Positions 9,575 through 18,828 of a DNA stretch of 64,000 nt are shown here, piece after piece. Source of the stretch: JACNKV01 sp964422145 (GTDB lineage: Bacteria; Fidelibacterota; Marinisomatia; Marinisomatales; JACNKV01). The translations under genes and the position numbers were made by a program. Positions within the stretch are counted from its first letter, which is position 1. Each line of letters begins with the position of its first letter. The notes beneath the pieces were generated by a model. That model ran no database searches. It had not been told where the DNA came from and saw only the letters and a program-made list of their open reading frames with translations. Location: positions 124,001 to 188,000 of the forward strand of contig CAYQZV010000002.1 of NCBI GenBank assembly GCA_964422145.1, in the 5' to 3' direction.

Positions 9575-9611
9575 TTTTCGAATTGACGGTCGAAAATTAG
9601 GACGAACGTTC
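9575..9611. promoter_or_regulatory. Candidate operator region of the TetR/receptor operon
   Basis: TTTTCGA (9575-9581) and its perfect reverse complement TCGAAAA (9590-9596) are separated by 8 bases. A second perfect palindrome, GAACGTTC, lies at 9604-9611. Both sit 24-60 bases upstream of the TetR start codon at 9551, where an autoregulatory operator is expected. Binding is inferred from position and symmetry only. Confidence 0.45.
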
Positions 9612-9669
9612 AGTTCTAATCAAGAGAAAAATGTCTTTTTATATTATTTTTTTATAAGGGTTTGATTAT

Positions 9670-10002
9670 TTATTCGTAGTTTTTTTTCATGGACTGGCAG
9701 CCTAATAAATACACCGTATAGAAACAAGCCATTGATACAACACTTAAAATAATCAGCAGTCGAAACCAAGGTTCGCCTGCGTCCATTCGCGTTGCAATAT
9801 AATTAAAAGTGGTTCTAATCCATTCAATCCCTGCAAGAATCATCACAGCTTGAATAATCTGCAGCGATATCCTTTTTTTATATAAAAGAACAAACGGTAG
9901 AACTAACACGACCAATGATAATAATCCCATCCCTGCACGAGAGAAATGAGCCGCCAATGTAATGAAATTAATTCCGACAAGGAAAAATGTAAATTTCTTC
10001 AT
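9670..10002 (-). CDS. Small integral membrane protein, unknown
   Basis: This 110-residue protein has about four hydrophobic segments: FFLVGINFITLAA, LLSLVVLVLPFVLLY, IIQAVMILAGIEWI and LIILSVVSMACFYTVYLLG. No functional motif is visible. It follows another membrane protein by 9 bases and is the last gene of a three-gene run behind the M28 peptidase. Confidence 0.7.
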   Translation of the reverse strand: MKKFTFFLVGINFITLAAHFSRAGMGLLSLVVLVLPFVLLYKKRISLQIIQAVMILAGIEWIRTTFNYIATRMDAGEPWFRLLIILSVVSMACFYTVYLLGCQSMKKNYE

Positions 10003-10011
10003 TCTATCTCC

Positions 10012-10824
10012 TTACTGCTGTGATTCTAATGCGGTATAGTCTAGTTCCGAACCCAGAACGCTATGCGGAATAAGATACACTGATAGCTGTACGATCGCAG
10101 CAACGAGGACCCACTTCCATGCTGTTTCCGGTGATTTTTTTAAACGCCAGATCGCAATCACCCACATAAGAAACGCAGCTGCGGATTTATTATCGGTCAG
10201 ATCATGCCCAAAAGGCCAGCCTGTCCAATAGGCATCAAAAGCATATTTTTGAACGATCGGTCCCATCACCAATCCACCCAAACCCAACGTAATAATCGTA
10301 ATTAAAGCATATTTAAATTGCCGTTCATATTTGGCAATAGCTTCAATCCCGGCTCTGTTTGCAAACAACATGGATGTAAACATCAGTAAAATATGCGGGA
10401 TCAAAACTGCAGCAGGAACAGGACCTTTGAATCGGATGATTACCGGTTCTTCCGTTAATTCATAGCAATTTTCTTCGCCATCCATTAATCGGACGCGATA
10501 CATCACTTTACCCGCCGGAGGTTGTTTCGGGATCGCTAAAGTGAGCACACCGTCTTCATTCGGAATTTGTATCGTTTGCCAATCATCGTGACTTCGGTAA
10601 CGACGATAATCAAATTCTCCATGTATATCGGCACTCCCTGCTTCAATGGTCATCATGGCATCATCGGTAGAATTATGACTTCGCAATAATTTGTACACTA
10701 CTTCCTTTCCGGCGATTTCAACAGCCCCTTTGATTGGATATGTCGGGCCGGTTTTCCGTTGATACACAACGGATGATAATGTAATTAATACGGCTAATGC
10801 CCAAAAGACGATTTGATTTTTCAT
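10012..10824 (-). CDS. Membrane protein with extracytoplasmic N-terminal domain, unknown
   Basis: The ATG at 10824 gives about 270 residues. An N-terminal signal/anchor helix (QIVFWALAVLITLSSVVY) precedes a beta-rich region of about 110 residues, then four or so transmembrane helices. A frame-extending TTG exists at 10854. I do not recognise a family. It sits between the M28 peptidase (39 bases downstream of that gene's stop at 10864) and a second membrane protein, suggesting a shared envelope role. Confidence 0.7.
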   Translation of the reverse strand: MKNQIVFWALAVLITLSSVVYQRKTGPTYPIKGAVEIAGKEVVYKLLRSHNSTDDAMMTIEAGSADIHGEFDYRRYRSHDDWQTIQIPNEDGVLTLAIPKQPPAGKVMYRVRLMDGEENCYELTEEPVIIRFKGPVPAAVLIPHILLMFTSMLFANRAGIEAIAKYERQFKYALITIITLGLGGLVMGPIVQKYAFDAYWTGWPFGHDLTDNKSAAAFLMWVIAIWRLKKSPETAWKWVLVAAIVQLSVYLIPHSVLGSELDYTALESQQ

Positions 10825-10863
10825 CACTAATCCTTTCTCTGTATTCTTTCTCAATTCTTATTC

Positions 10864-12657
10864 TTAAAATTCGACGATGACCATCACATTTTCATCTCCG
10901 CGCCGTACCGTGACGGTAATCCTTTGCCCGGACTTAAAATCTGATAAACGATGCATATATTCATAAATCCCGTTTATAGATTTTCCGTCCATCGCAATAA
11001 TCACATCGCCTTTTTTCAACCCGGCAATATCTGCCGGCCGGACCGGTATCACACCGTCAATTCGCAGCCCGTCACTTTCAGAGGATGTGACATCGGGCAT
11101 GATCCCTAATGTCACTTTGAACCGTCTGCGCCCCGACGGATTCACTCTCGGTCCGGACTCTTTGAACGTCAGTCGAGATTCTTCATTCGCAAAGGTTAAT
11201 GCTAAATCATACACATAATCGGATACCGTTTTCTGTCCGGCTGCGTTAATTAGTTCGACATCATCTCTCGATGTGTGATAATCTTCATGAATGCCCGTAA
11301 AGAAAAAGAGTACGGGAATATCTTCAAGATAAAAACTGGAATGATCAGACGGTCCTACACCTCCCGGAGATAACTCCACGCTTATTCCATATTTTTCTGC
11401 TGTCGGTTCCAGTTTGTCGGTAAACTCGGCTGCCGTTCCGGTTCCGCCGACCGAAAGAGTTTTGGTGCTGTCATTAAAACGGCCGATCATATCCAGATTC
11501 ATCATCACATTCACGTTTTTCAGATCAATCAGCGGATTCGCCGTAAAGTACTTGGATCCGATCACGCCCATCTCTTCAGCGGTAAAAGCAATAAAAACAA
11601 CACTCCGCTTTGGACGGGTTTCCCCAAGACTTAATTTTTCGATGATCTCCAAAATCCCGGCAACTCCGGACGCATTGTCATCCGCGCCGTTATGAATCAC
11701 AAGAGTATCCACTTCGCGCGATCCGGAATGAGGACCTCCAAATCCCAGATGATCATAATGTGCTCCGATCACGACAAATTCATCTTTCAATACAGGATCA
11801 AACCCCTCAAGAATCCCCACCACGTTTTGTGTTGTAACTTTTTTCTTGAAAATATTTGTTATGGCGGTAACCGATTGATCAAGTACAAAGCTGGCCGGTT
11901 GTTGGTTTTCAATCAATGATGCTTCGATCTCAGCAATGGTACGTTCATTCGACTTCAGTATCTTATCCGCCATTGGCCGCTTCACGTGAACCAGCGGAAT
12001 GCCCGATTCAGCTTGCCCCGGAGATTGGATCAACGGGATCAACTCATCTTTGGCATCAAAATCTCCACCGGAAACAAAGATCACACCGGCAGCGCCGTTA
12101 TCCCTCGCGACTAAAACCTTTTTTTGTAGAGAACTGTTTTGGATAAACACATCTTCATCTTTCGGTTCCCCGCGCAAAATCATTGCCCATTTCCCGGTTA
12201 CATCGACTTCTGAATAATCCTGCCATGTGATGGAATCTGTTTCAATGTCAAACCCGTATCCGCAAAACATGATGTCGGATGTGAGTGTATCACTGGATGA
12301 AAACGCCAGCGGAGTATAATCAACATTAAGCTGCAGCGGTTCATCTTGATACACGAGTTGATTGCCTTCACCCAGCTCAACGCCGATTACCACTTCAAAA
12401 GACTGATATTCGGCAGTCAGCCCGTTTTGTGAAATATCATTTAAAATATACTCAGCTGCCAATCGACACCCTTCCGTACCGGGTTTTCGTCCCTGAAGTG
12501 AATCCGACGCTAAATAAGTAATGTGGTTCTCTAGTTCCTCCGCAGTGATCTCAGCCCGATTCCGATGACTTGTATTCAACGGAACATAGCAGCCTATTAT
12601 CGTGGCAGCCAATATCACTAAAGAAAAAAGTGAATGGGATTTTTTAAGTTGAATCAT
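10864..12657 (-). CDS. M28 family metallopeptidase lipoprotein with PA and PDZ domains
   Basis: From the ATG at 12657 the protein has about 597 residues, with a lipoprotein signal ending IIGC. A protease-associated (PA) domain lies roughly in residues 120-260. The M28 zinc aminopeptidase core shows the expected metal ligands in AHYDHLG, NGADDNASG, FTAEEMG, NLDMIGR and DHSSF. The C-terminus is a PDZ domain (IDGVIPVRPADIAGLKKGDVI and following). It likely trims peptides on the periplasmic or outer face. A longer TTG start at 12676-12678 adds 7 residues and is less likely. It diverges from the TetR gene at 12840. Confidence 0.92.
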   Translation of the reverse strand: MIQLKKSHSLFSLVILAATIIGCYVPLNTSHRNRAEITAEELENHITYLASDSLQGRKPGTEGCRLAAEYILNDISQNGLTAEYQSFEVVIGVELGEGNQLVYQDEPLQLNVDYTPLAFSSSDTLTSDIMFCGYGFDIETDSITWQDYSEVDVTGKWAMILRGEPKDEDVFIQNSSLQKKVLVARDNGAAGVIFVSGGDFDAKDELIPLIQSPGQAESGIPLVHVKRPMADKILKSNERTIAEIEASLIENQQPASFVLDQSVTAITNIFKKKVTTQNVVGILEGFDPVLKDEFVVIGAHYDHLGFGGPHSGSREVDTLVIHNGADDNASGVAGILEIIEKLSLGETRPKRSVVFIAFTAEEMGVIGSKYFTANPLIDLKNVNVMMNLDMIGRFNDSTKTLSVGGTGTAAEFTDKLEPTAEKYGISVELSPGGVGPSDHSSFYLEDIPVLFFFTGIHEDYHTSRDDVELINAAGQKTVSDYVYDLALTFANEESRLTFKESGPRVNPSGRRRFKVTLGIMPDVTSSESDGLRIDGVIPVRPADIAGLKKGDVIIAMDGKSINGIYEYMHRLSDFKSGQRITVTVRRGDENVMVIVEF

Positions 12658-12813
12658 GGTTTGTTTCTCGTTTTTCAAGCGAGAAATTTACATTGATTCA
12701 GGATAAATACACCGATTATCTTCAAGTATATCTTTTTCGATTGGATTCAAATTTACTTTTGTTCTTTTCTTTTTCTTTTTTCTTGTGCCTTAGTTGTCTT
12801 TGTTTGTAAAATA

Positions 12814-12827
12814 GACCGACCAGTCGG
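12814..12827. promoter_or_regulatory. Palindromic TetR operator upstream of the beta-oxidation operon
   Basis: ACCGAC and GTCGGT form a perfect inverted repeat with a CA centre, 12 bases before the ATG of the TetR regulator at 12840. The short spacing and symmetry are typical of TetR-family operators, suggesting autoregulation and control of the fad operon that follows. The divergent M28 gene could also be affected. Confidence 0.6.
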
Positions 12828-12839
12828 TTTATTAATCAT

Positions 12840-13442
12840 ATGAATCAAGAAAAACAACAAAAACGTAAAGAACAAATCCTGCATGCTGCCATGCGGGTTC
12901 TTGTTAAAAAAGGGTATGACAATAGTCGAATCGATGATATCGTCGATGAATCCGGAATGAGTAAAGGCGCGATATACTGGTATTACAAATCCAAAAAAGA
13001 CGTTTACCTCGATCTGGTAAATTATTGGGTGATACGGTACAGCGCTGTTCTAAACCACATCGTCGAAGACGGACGATCGGCGACAGATGAACTTAAAGAC
13101 CTCTTCCAATTCTTTATAACACAATACGAAACAGACCCCGTCGTGTTTAAAGCATTATTGGAATTTTGGTCCTTATCCGGCCGTGATGAAGACTTCAACA
13201 ACAAGCTACAAGTAGTGTATTCTGAATTTCTTCATCTCATCCAGAAGATCCTTGAACAAGGAAAAAAGAACAACGAGTTTAAAAACATCGATATTGAGAC
13301 GACTGCGTTATCAATCATGATCAACATTGAAGGAATGATCTGGTTCACGCTGTTTGATATGAACAATCTGACACCGAGACACTACATTCAAACGATCACT
13401 GATTTTATTTTAGCCGGATTGAAAAAAAAGTCTAAAAAATAA
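12840..13442 (+). CDS. TetR family regulator, probable fatty-acid degradation repressor
   Basis: This 200-residue TetR protein has an N-terminal HTH (IDDIVDESGMSKGAIYWYYKSKKDVY). It lies 10 bases upstream of a FadE-like gene and is followed by thiolase and FadN-like genes, the same gene set that the TetR protein FadR represses in Bacillus. By analogy it probably senses long-chain acyl-CoA. The ligand is inferred from context; only the DNA-binding domain is clear in the sequence. Confidence 0.9.
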   Translation: MNQEKQQKRKEQILHAAMRVLVKKGYDNSRIDDIVDESGMSKGAIYWYYKSKKDVYLDLVNYWVIRYSAVLNHIVEDGRSATDELKDLFQFFITQYETDPVVFKALLEFWSLSGRDEDFNNKLQVVYSEFLHLIQKILEQGKKNNEFKNIDIETTALSIMINIEGMIWFTLFDMNNLTPRHYIQTITDFILAGLKKKSKK

Positions 13443-13452
13443 AGGGCTTGCT

Positions 13453-15234
13453 ATGAATGATAAAACAAGCATTCAGACCGGAGGGCAATTTTTAATCACT
13501 CCCCTTTCTGAATCAAATGTGTTTTCCAGAGAAAACTTCTCTGAAGAACATCAGGATATTGATATGATGGTGAAGGAATTTGCACGAGATCGAATCCTTG
13601 CCAACAAAGAAGACATCGAAAAATTTAACAAAGAACTCAGCCTTCAACTCATGGAAGAACTTGGAGAACTGGGGCTGGTTGGGTTGGACGTCCCGGAAAA
13701 ATACGGCGGAATGGAGATGGATAAAATCACTTCCGCCATCGTTGCTGAAGCGCTATCCACAGGATTTTGTGCCTCTTTCACGGCAACGTATTCTGCGAAT
13801 ACAGGAATCGGCACCCTGCCGATTGTCTGGTTCGGGACCGATGAGCAAAAAGCAAAATACCTACCGAACCTCGTCGCCGGGAAATGGCTCGGGGCATACG
13901 GGCTTACCGAACCCTCAGCTGGATCAGATGCATTATCCGGGAAGACAAAAGCTATCCTTACCGAAGATGGGAAACACTATATATTAAATGGAGAGAAAAT
14001 CTTTATTACCAACGGATCGTGGGCAGAAGTATTTACCGTATTTGCTCAAGTGGACGGAGACAAATTCACTGCCTTTTTAGTCGATCGCGGCACACCTGGA
14101 TTTGAGATTGGAGCTGAAGAAAAGAAAATGGGGATGAAAGGATCATCCACAACATCTCTGACATTTACCGATTGCAAAATCCCGGCTGAAAATGTGTTGT
14201 ACAAAGTCGGGAAAGGTGCAAAGATCGCCTTCAATGCACTGAATCTTGGTCGATTCAAACTGGCCGCGGCCGATCTCGGTGGATGTAAAGAGGTCATCAA
14301 TTCTGCAGTTCAATATGCACTGGAACGCCGGCAGTTCGGGCAGCCCATTGCTCATTTTGATGCGATCCGCGGAAAAGTCGCCGATATGATCGTTCGAACC
14401 TATGCCGCCGATACCATGATCTACCGGACGATCGGCATGGTCCAGGATGAAATAAACACGATCGACAAATCCGATCCTGAATATCACATCCATGTCGGTG
14501 AAGCGATGGAAAAATATGCGATTGAATTATCGATGACGAAAGTCTTTGGAAGCGAATCATTTTTCCTCTGCACTGATACAGGTATTCAGGTTCTCGGCGG
14601 ATACGGTTTCATTGAAGAATATCATATCGCCGGTGCTTTCCGTGATACACGTATTGATCGTATTTGGGAAGGAACCAACGAAATCAACCGCCAGATCATC
14701 ACAGGATACATGATGAAGAAAACCCTGCTGGAAGAGCTCGGCATTCGGGATGCAGCAAACGTAGTGGATGATTTTCTTGCCGCTCCTCCTCCAACGGACG
14801 GCGGATTACTCAGCGATGAAGCAGATTCTATCGAAACCGGGAAACGACTGGCCCTCTTCCTTTTCCATGAAGCACTGAGTGAGTACGGCCAGGATTTGAA
14901 ACACGAGCAGCAGCTGACTGAAATCCTTGCAGATATTTTCACGGACATTTACACCGCTGAAAGTGTCGTCAAGCGGGTACAAGTTGGAATGGAAGCCGGA
15001 ACTGTCGACGACTCTACCGTTAAGATCGCGAAAGTCTATTCTGCTGAAATGGTGATCCGTCTTCTGAACAAAGCCTTAGCGGGATTGAACGGAATTTATA
15101 AAGGACATATGTCCGAAAATATGATTGATCACTTACGGAAATTCCAGGCCCGGCTCTTGCTTCACACCGATATTATTGGTTTGAAACGTGAAATCGCTGA
15201 GCATGCTTATTTGAAAAAAAACTATCCATATTAG
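13453..15234 (+). CDS. Acyl-CoA dehydrogenase (FadE-like, long form)
   Basis: This 593-residue flavoenzyme introduces the first double bond in beta-oxidation. ACAD motifs are LTEPSAGSDA, YILNGEKIFITNG, RRQFGQPI, QVLGGYGFIEEY and IWEGTNEINRQI, which carries the catalytic Glu. The C-terminal extension beyond the 380-residue core matches the roughly 594-residue Bacillus FadE/VLCAD-like subgroup. It is the first enzyme gene behind the TetR regulator, with thiolase starting 9 bases after its stop. Confidence 0.94.
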   Translation: MNDKTSIQTGGQFLITPLSESNVFSRENFSEEHQDIDMMVKEFARDRILANKEDIEKFNKELSLQLMEELGELGLVGLDVPEKYGGMEMDKITSAIVAEALSTGFCASFTATYSANTGIGTLPIVWFGTDEQKAKYLPNLVAGKWLGAYGLTEPSAGSDALSGKTKAILTEDGKHYILNGEKIFITNGSWAEVFTVFAQVDGDKFTAFLVDRGTPGFEIGAEEKKMGMKGSSTTSLTFTDCKIPAENVLYKVGKGAKIAFNALNLGRFKLAAADLGGCKEVINSAVQYALERRQFGQPIAHFDAIRGKVADMIVRTYAADTMIYRTIGMVQDEINTIDKSDPEYHIHVGEAMEKYAIELSMTKVFGSESFFLCTDTGIQVLGGYGFIEEYHIAGAFRDTRIDRIWEGTNEINRQIITGYMMKKTLLEELGIRDAANVVDDFLAAPPPTDGGLLSDEADSIETGKRLALFLFHEALSEYGQDLKHEQQLTEILADIFTDIYTAESVVKRVQVGMEAGTVDDSTVKIAKVYSAEMVIRLLNKALAGLNGIYKGHMSENMIDHLRKFQARLLLHTDIIGLKREIAEHAYLKKNYPY

Positions 15235-15243
15235 GAGAAACTT

Positions 15244-16377
15244 ATGAATAAATCACTTATTATTGATGCTGTCCGCTCCCCGATCGGAGTTAAAAACGGG
15301 AATATGATCGGACTTCGTGCCGATGATCTAGCCGCTCAAGTGGTCAAAGGACTTCTTGAGAGAAACGCAACTGTTTCGCCTGATACGGTGGAAGATGTTG
15401 TTGTCGGATGTGCATTTCCAGAAGGTCCCCAGGGGATGATCATCGGGCGTTCGATTGCCATTCTCGCCGGATTACCTAAAGAAGTCCCCGGAAAAGTCGT
15501 GAACCGATTCTGCGGCTCCAGCATGGATGCACTGCATCAACTGTCCACGGCCATTGAAGCCGGTGATATCGATGTCGGAATTGCTGTTGGTGTTGAAGAT
15601 ATGTTCTCAGTTCCGATGGGCGGGTTTGCACCGGACTTTCATCCGGAACTGGCGGAAAAAGAATTTTATATCGGAATGGGCGACACGGCGGAAAATCTTG
15701 CCAATGATGGGAATATCAGCCGGGGAGATCAGGATGCCTTTGCAATCAACTCTCACAAAAAAGCGATGAAAGCCTATGCAGACGGAAAGTTTGATAACGA
15801 ATTGATCCCGATTGATGTGTACGGTGAAGTAACCGTTGAGAGAGACGAAGGACCGAGAGAACCTGATGTTGATAAAATCAAATCCTTGAATCCGGCGTTT
15901 ACGATGGACGGAACCGTGACCCCGGCATCCAGCAGTCCGATCTCGATCGGAGCCGCCGCGATTCTGCTGGTAAGTCAATCATTTGCCGAAGAACACGGAT
16001 TAACACCGCGGGCAGAGATTGTTTCTCGCGCTGTCACCGGCGTCGATTGGACCCGGATGGGCATGGGGCCGATCCCTGCCACAGAAAAAGCGTTAAAAAA
16101 AGCCGGATTAACGATGACTGACATTGATGCCTTTGAATTGAATGAAGCCTTTGCCGCTCAATCCCTTTACGTGATCCGCGAAGGCGGTTTCCAGGAAGAT
16201 AAAGTCAATCTCAACGGCGGTGCTATCGCCTTAGGTCATCCGCTGGGCTGCTCCGGAGCAAGAATTTTAACCACGTTGCTGAATGTGTTAGAACAGCAAA
16301 ACGCTAAACTCGGTCTGGCAACGATGTGTATCGGAAGCGGGCAGGGAATCGCGACGATCATTCAACGTCCATCGTAA
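15244..16377 (+). CDS. fadA: Acetyl-CoA acyltransferase (3-ketoacyl-CoA thiolase, FadA-like)
   Basis: This 377-residue thiolase performs the last step of beta-oxidation, releasing acetyl-CoA. The catalytic residues are all present: Cys90 in VVNRFCGSSM, His in GGAIALGHPLGCSG, and the second Cys in TMCIGSGQG. RBS AGGAGAAA precedes the ATG. It lies between the acyl-CoA dehydrogenase and the FadN-like multifunctional gene in one operon. Confidence 0.95.
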   Translation: MNKSLIIDAVRSPIGVKNGNMIGLRADDLAAQVVKGLLERNATVSPDTVEDVVVGCAFPEGPQGMIIGRSIAILAGLPKEVPGKVVNRFCGSSMDALHQLSTAIEAGDIDVGIAVGVEDMFSVPMGGFAPDFHPELAEKEFYIGMGDTAENLANDGNISRGDQDAFAINSHKKAMKAYADGKFDNELIPIDVYGEVTVERDEGPREPDVDKIKSLNPAFTMDGTVTPASSSPISIGAAAILLVSQSFAEEHGLTPRAEIVSRAVTGVDWTRMGMGPIPATEKALKKAGLTMTDIDAFELNEAFAAQSLYVIREGGFQEDKVNLNGGAIALGHPLGCSGARILTTLLNVLEQQNAKLGLATMCIGSGQGIATIIQRPS

Positions 16378-16394
16378 AATCAGGAGGACAAACC

Positions 16395-18746
16395 ATGACA
16401 CAAAAAATTGAAAAAGTAGCTGTCTTGGGCGCGGGCGTGATGGGCGCTCAATTAGCAGGACAGTTGGCCAATGCCGGAATTCCGTCCCTGCTATTTGACA
16501 TTTCACAGGAATTAGCCGAGGGCGGAGTCAAAACTCTGACTTCATTAAAACCGGCACCCCTGTTCAAACCTAAAAATGCGAATCTGATTACCCCGTGTAA
16601 TTATGATGACCATATTGAAAAATTAAACGAAGTAGATTGGGTTCTGGAAGCGGTAGCAGAGCGTCTGGATATCAAGCATATTGTATACCAAAATATGACC
16701 CCTCATCTGAAGGAATCAGTCATTATTACCTCCAATACTTCAGGTATACCCCTTGCTGATCTGACCTCTGTCCTTCCGGAACCCCTTAAATCCCGTTTCA
16801 TGATCACACACTTCTTCAATCCGCCGAGATATATGCATCTCTTAGAGCTTGTACGCGGACCTGAAACATCTGATGACGTGTATGACACGATGGTTGAATT
16901 CGGTGAAAACACACTCGGCAAGGGCATTGTCCACGCCAAAGACACACCTAATTTCATCGCGAACCGGATCGGTGTATTCGGGATGATGGCAACCATCCAA
17001 ATTGCACAAAAAATGGGACTGACCGTCGAAGAAGTTGACAAACTGACCGGAACCGTAGTCGGACGTGCCAAAAGTGCAACCTTCCGGACAGCAGACATTG
17101 TCGGACTGGACACGCTGGCTCATGTCGCTCAGACCAGCTACGACCGCGGTGAAAATGATGAAGAACGTGACATGTTCCAAATCCCGGATATTTTATCAAC
17201 GCTGATCAATGACGGTCGGTTGGGTCAAAAAACCAAAGCCGGATTTTATCAGAAAACCAAAGATAAAAAAATCCTGTCCGTCAATTTAGATACCGGTGAA
17301 TATCAGGATCAAAAACGAGTTCGCTTCGACGGTTTCCGTTTAGCGAAAGACCGCCAGCAGACGAAAGATAAAATCGCTGCCATGGCTTGGAGTGAAGACA
17401 AAGCCGGGAAGTTCTTTTGGGAAGTCCTTTCCAAAACATTGCTTTACTCGGTGAATCGGGTTCCTGAGATCAGCGATGATATCATCAATGTTGACAACGC
17501 GATGAAATGGGGATTCGGTTGGGAATTGGGTCCGTTTGAAACCTGGGATGCGATCGGTGTTCAGCGGTCTGTGAATCGGATGCTTGATGAAGGAAAGAAA
17601 GTTCCCCAACCGGTGCTGGATATGCTTACATCCGGACGGACATCCTTCTACGGTGTCGATGGCGGAAACCGTACGTATTATGATCTGGTCTCTGCTGAAA
17701 TTAAAACGGAAGTTTCCCATGAGAAGAACATTAATTTAGCTCTTGAGAAATCAGCGGGCAATCTTGTCAAGCGGAGCTGGAGTGCCAGTTTAATTGATCT
17801 GGGTGACGGAATTCTCAATGTCGAGTTTCACTCTATTTTACAGCCGTCATTGAATCCGATCGACGGATCGATCATTGATATGATGACACTGGGATTGGAC
17901 CTGCTGGATGCCGGAAAATACAAAGCCTTAGTGATGGGCCATAACGGCCAGCATTTCTGTGCCGGGGCAAATTTGGCTGCGATCTTATCCATGTGTGAAG
18001 CCGGTGAATGGGACAGATTAAATGATACGGTTAAGGCTTTCCAGGATCTGACACAGAGAATCCGGTTCTCGAAAGCGCCAGTCGTTGCTGCTCCGTTCAA
18101 TCTTTGCCTTGGGGGCGGGTTTGAATTCATCGGACCGGCAGCTCATCGCGTAACAGCGGCGGAGTTGTATATCGGTGCGGTTGAAGTCGGTGTTGGATTA
18201 ATTCCCGGTGCCGGTGGAAACCTACGGCTCATCATGAACCTGATGGAAAACAGCGGAAAATCCGGGATGATCAATGTCTTCCCGATTGTTCAGAAAGCGT
18301 TTGAAACCATTGGATTTGCAAAAGTCGCCACAAGCGCGGATGAAGCCAAATTCGTCGGTTATTTGCTGAAAACCGATACGATCATCATGAACAACGATCA
18401 TCGGATCTGGGCCGCAAAACAGAAAGCCCTTGAGATTATCGACGGATACACACCTCCGGAATATCGAAATGATCTGAAGCTGCCGGGCGCAGGCGGACGA
18501 CTGGCCATGACATCAGCCCTGAAAGGATTCAAAGCCAAAGGAATGCTTTCTGATCACGATGAAAAGATCGGGCAAAAACTCGCTTACGTTCTGACCGGCG
18601 GCGGTAAAGCCGGGTTGACCAAAAAAGTAGAAGAACAATACTTACTAGATATCGAGCGTGAAGCCTTCCTCTCTCTTGCGACAGAACCATTGTCACAAGA
18701 CAGAATACGATTCATGCTTAAAAAAGGAAAGCCGCTTCGCAACTAA
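16395..18746 (+). CDS. fadN: 3-hydroxyacyl-CoA dehydrogenase / enoyl-CoA hydratase (FadN-like)
   Basis: This 783-residue multifunctional enzyme carries out hydration and oxidation in beta-oxidation. The N-terminal NAD-binding motif GAGVMGAQLAG opens the dehydrogenase domain, and a second dehydrogenase C-domain follows. The enoyl-CoA hydratase domain is C-terminal (QHFCAGANL, GGGFEF, EVGVGLIPGAGG). Dehydrogenase-first order matches Bacillus FadN rather than E. coli FadB. The ATG at 16395 is preceded by AGGAGGA; a longer in-frame start at 16326 lies inside the thiolase gene and is rejected. The operon ends at the terminator 18770-18808. Confidence 0.94.
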   Translation: MTQKIEKVAVLGAGVMGAQLAGQLANAGIPSLLFDISQELAEGGVKTLTSLKPAPLFKPKNANLITPCNYDDHIEKLNEVDWVLEAVAERLDIKHIVYQNMTPHLKESVIITSNTSGIPLADLTSVLPEPLKSRFMITHFFNPPRYMHLLELVRGPETSDDVYDTMVEFGENTLGKGIVHAKDTPNFIANRIGVFGMMATIQIAQKMGLTVEEVDKLTGTVVGRAKSATFRTADIVGLDTLAHVAQTSYDRGENDEERDMFQIPDILSTLINDGRLGQKTKAGFYQKTKDKKILSVNLDTGEYQDQKRVRFDGFRLAKDRQQTKDKIAAMAWSEDKAGKFFWEVLSKTLLYSVNRVPEISDDIINVDNAMKWGFGWELGPFETWDAIGVQRSVNRMLDEGKKVPQPVLDMLTSGRTSFYGVDGGNRTYYDLVSAEIKTEVSHEKNINLALEKSAGNLVKRSWSASLIDLGDGILNVEFHSILQPSLNPIDGSIIDMMTLGLDLLDAGKYKALVMGHNGQHFCAGANLAAILSMCEAGEWDRLNDTVKAFQDLTQRIRFSKAPVVAAPFNLCLGGGFEFIGPAAHRVTAAELYIGAVEVGVGLIPGAGGNLRLIMNLMENSGKSGMINVFPIVQKAFETIGFAKVATSADEAKFVGYLLKTDTIIMNNDHRIWAAKQKALEIIDGYTPPEYRNDLKLPGAGGRLAMTSALKGFKAKGMLSDHDEKIGQKLAYVLTGGGKAGLTKKVEEQYLLDIEREAFLSLATEPLSQDRIRFMLKKGKPLRN

Positions 18747-18769
18747 GCTGTTTTCCGTTGAATAAAGAC

Positions 18770-18808
18770 CAGCCCTTGGTTTATCCTTTTCCAGGGGCTG
18801 AGTTTTTT
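18770..18808 (+). terminator. Rho-independent terminator of the fad operon
   Basis: CAGCCCTTGG (18770-18779) pairs with CCAGGGGCTG (18791-18800) with one mismatch. It is followed by a T-run at 18803-18808. It separates the TetR-fadE-fadA-fadN unit from the second acyl-CoA dehydrogenase. Confidence 0.85.
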
Positions 18809-18828
18809 AAACAAGTTAGAGGACTCCC

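Noticed and set aside
16703..17199. Several minus-strand frames inside the FadN-like gene
   Set aside because: They have no family motifs, while the plus-strand frame is a complete multifunctional beta-oxidation enzyme.
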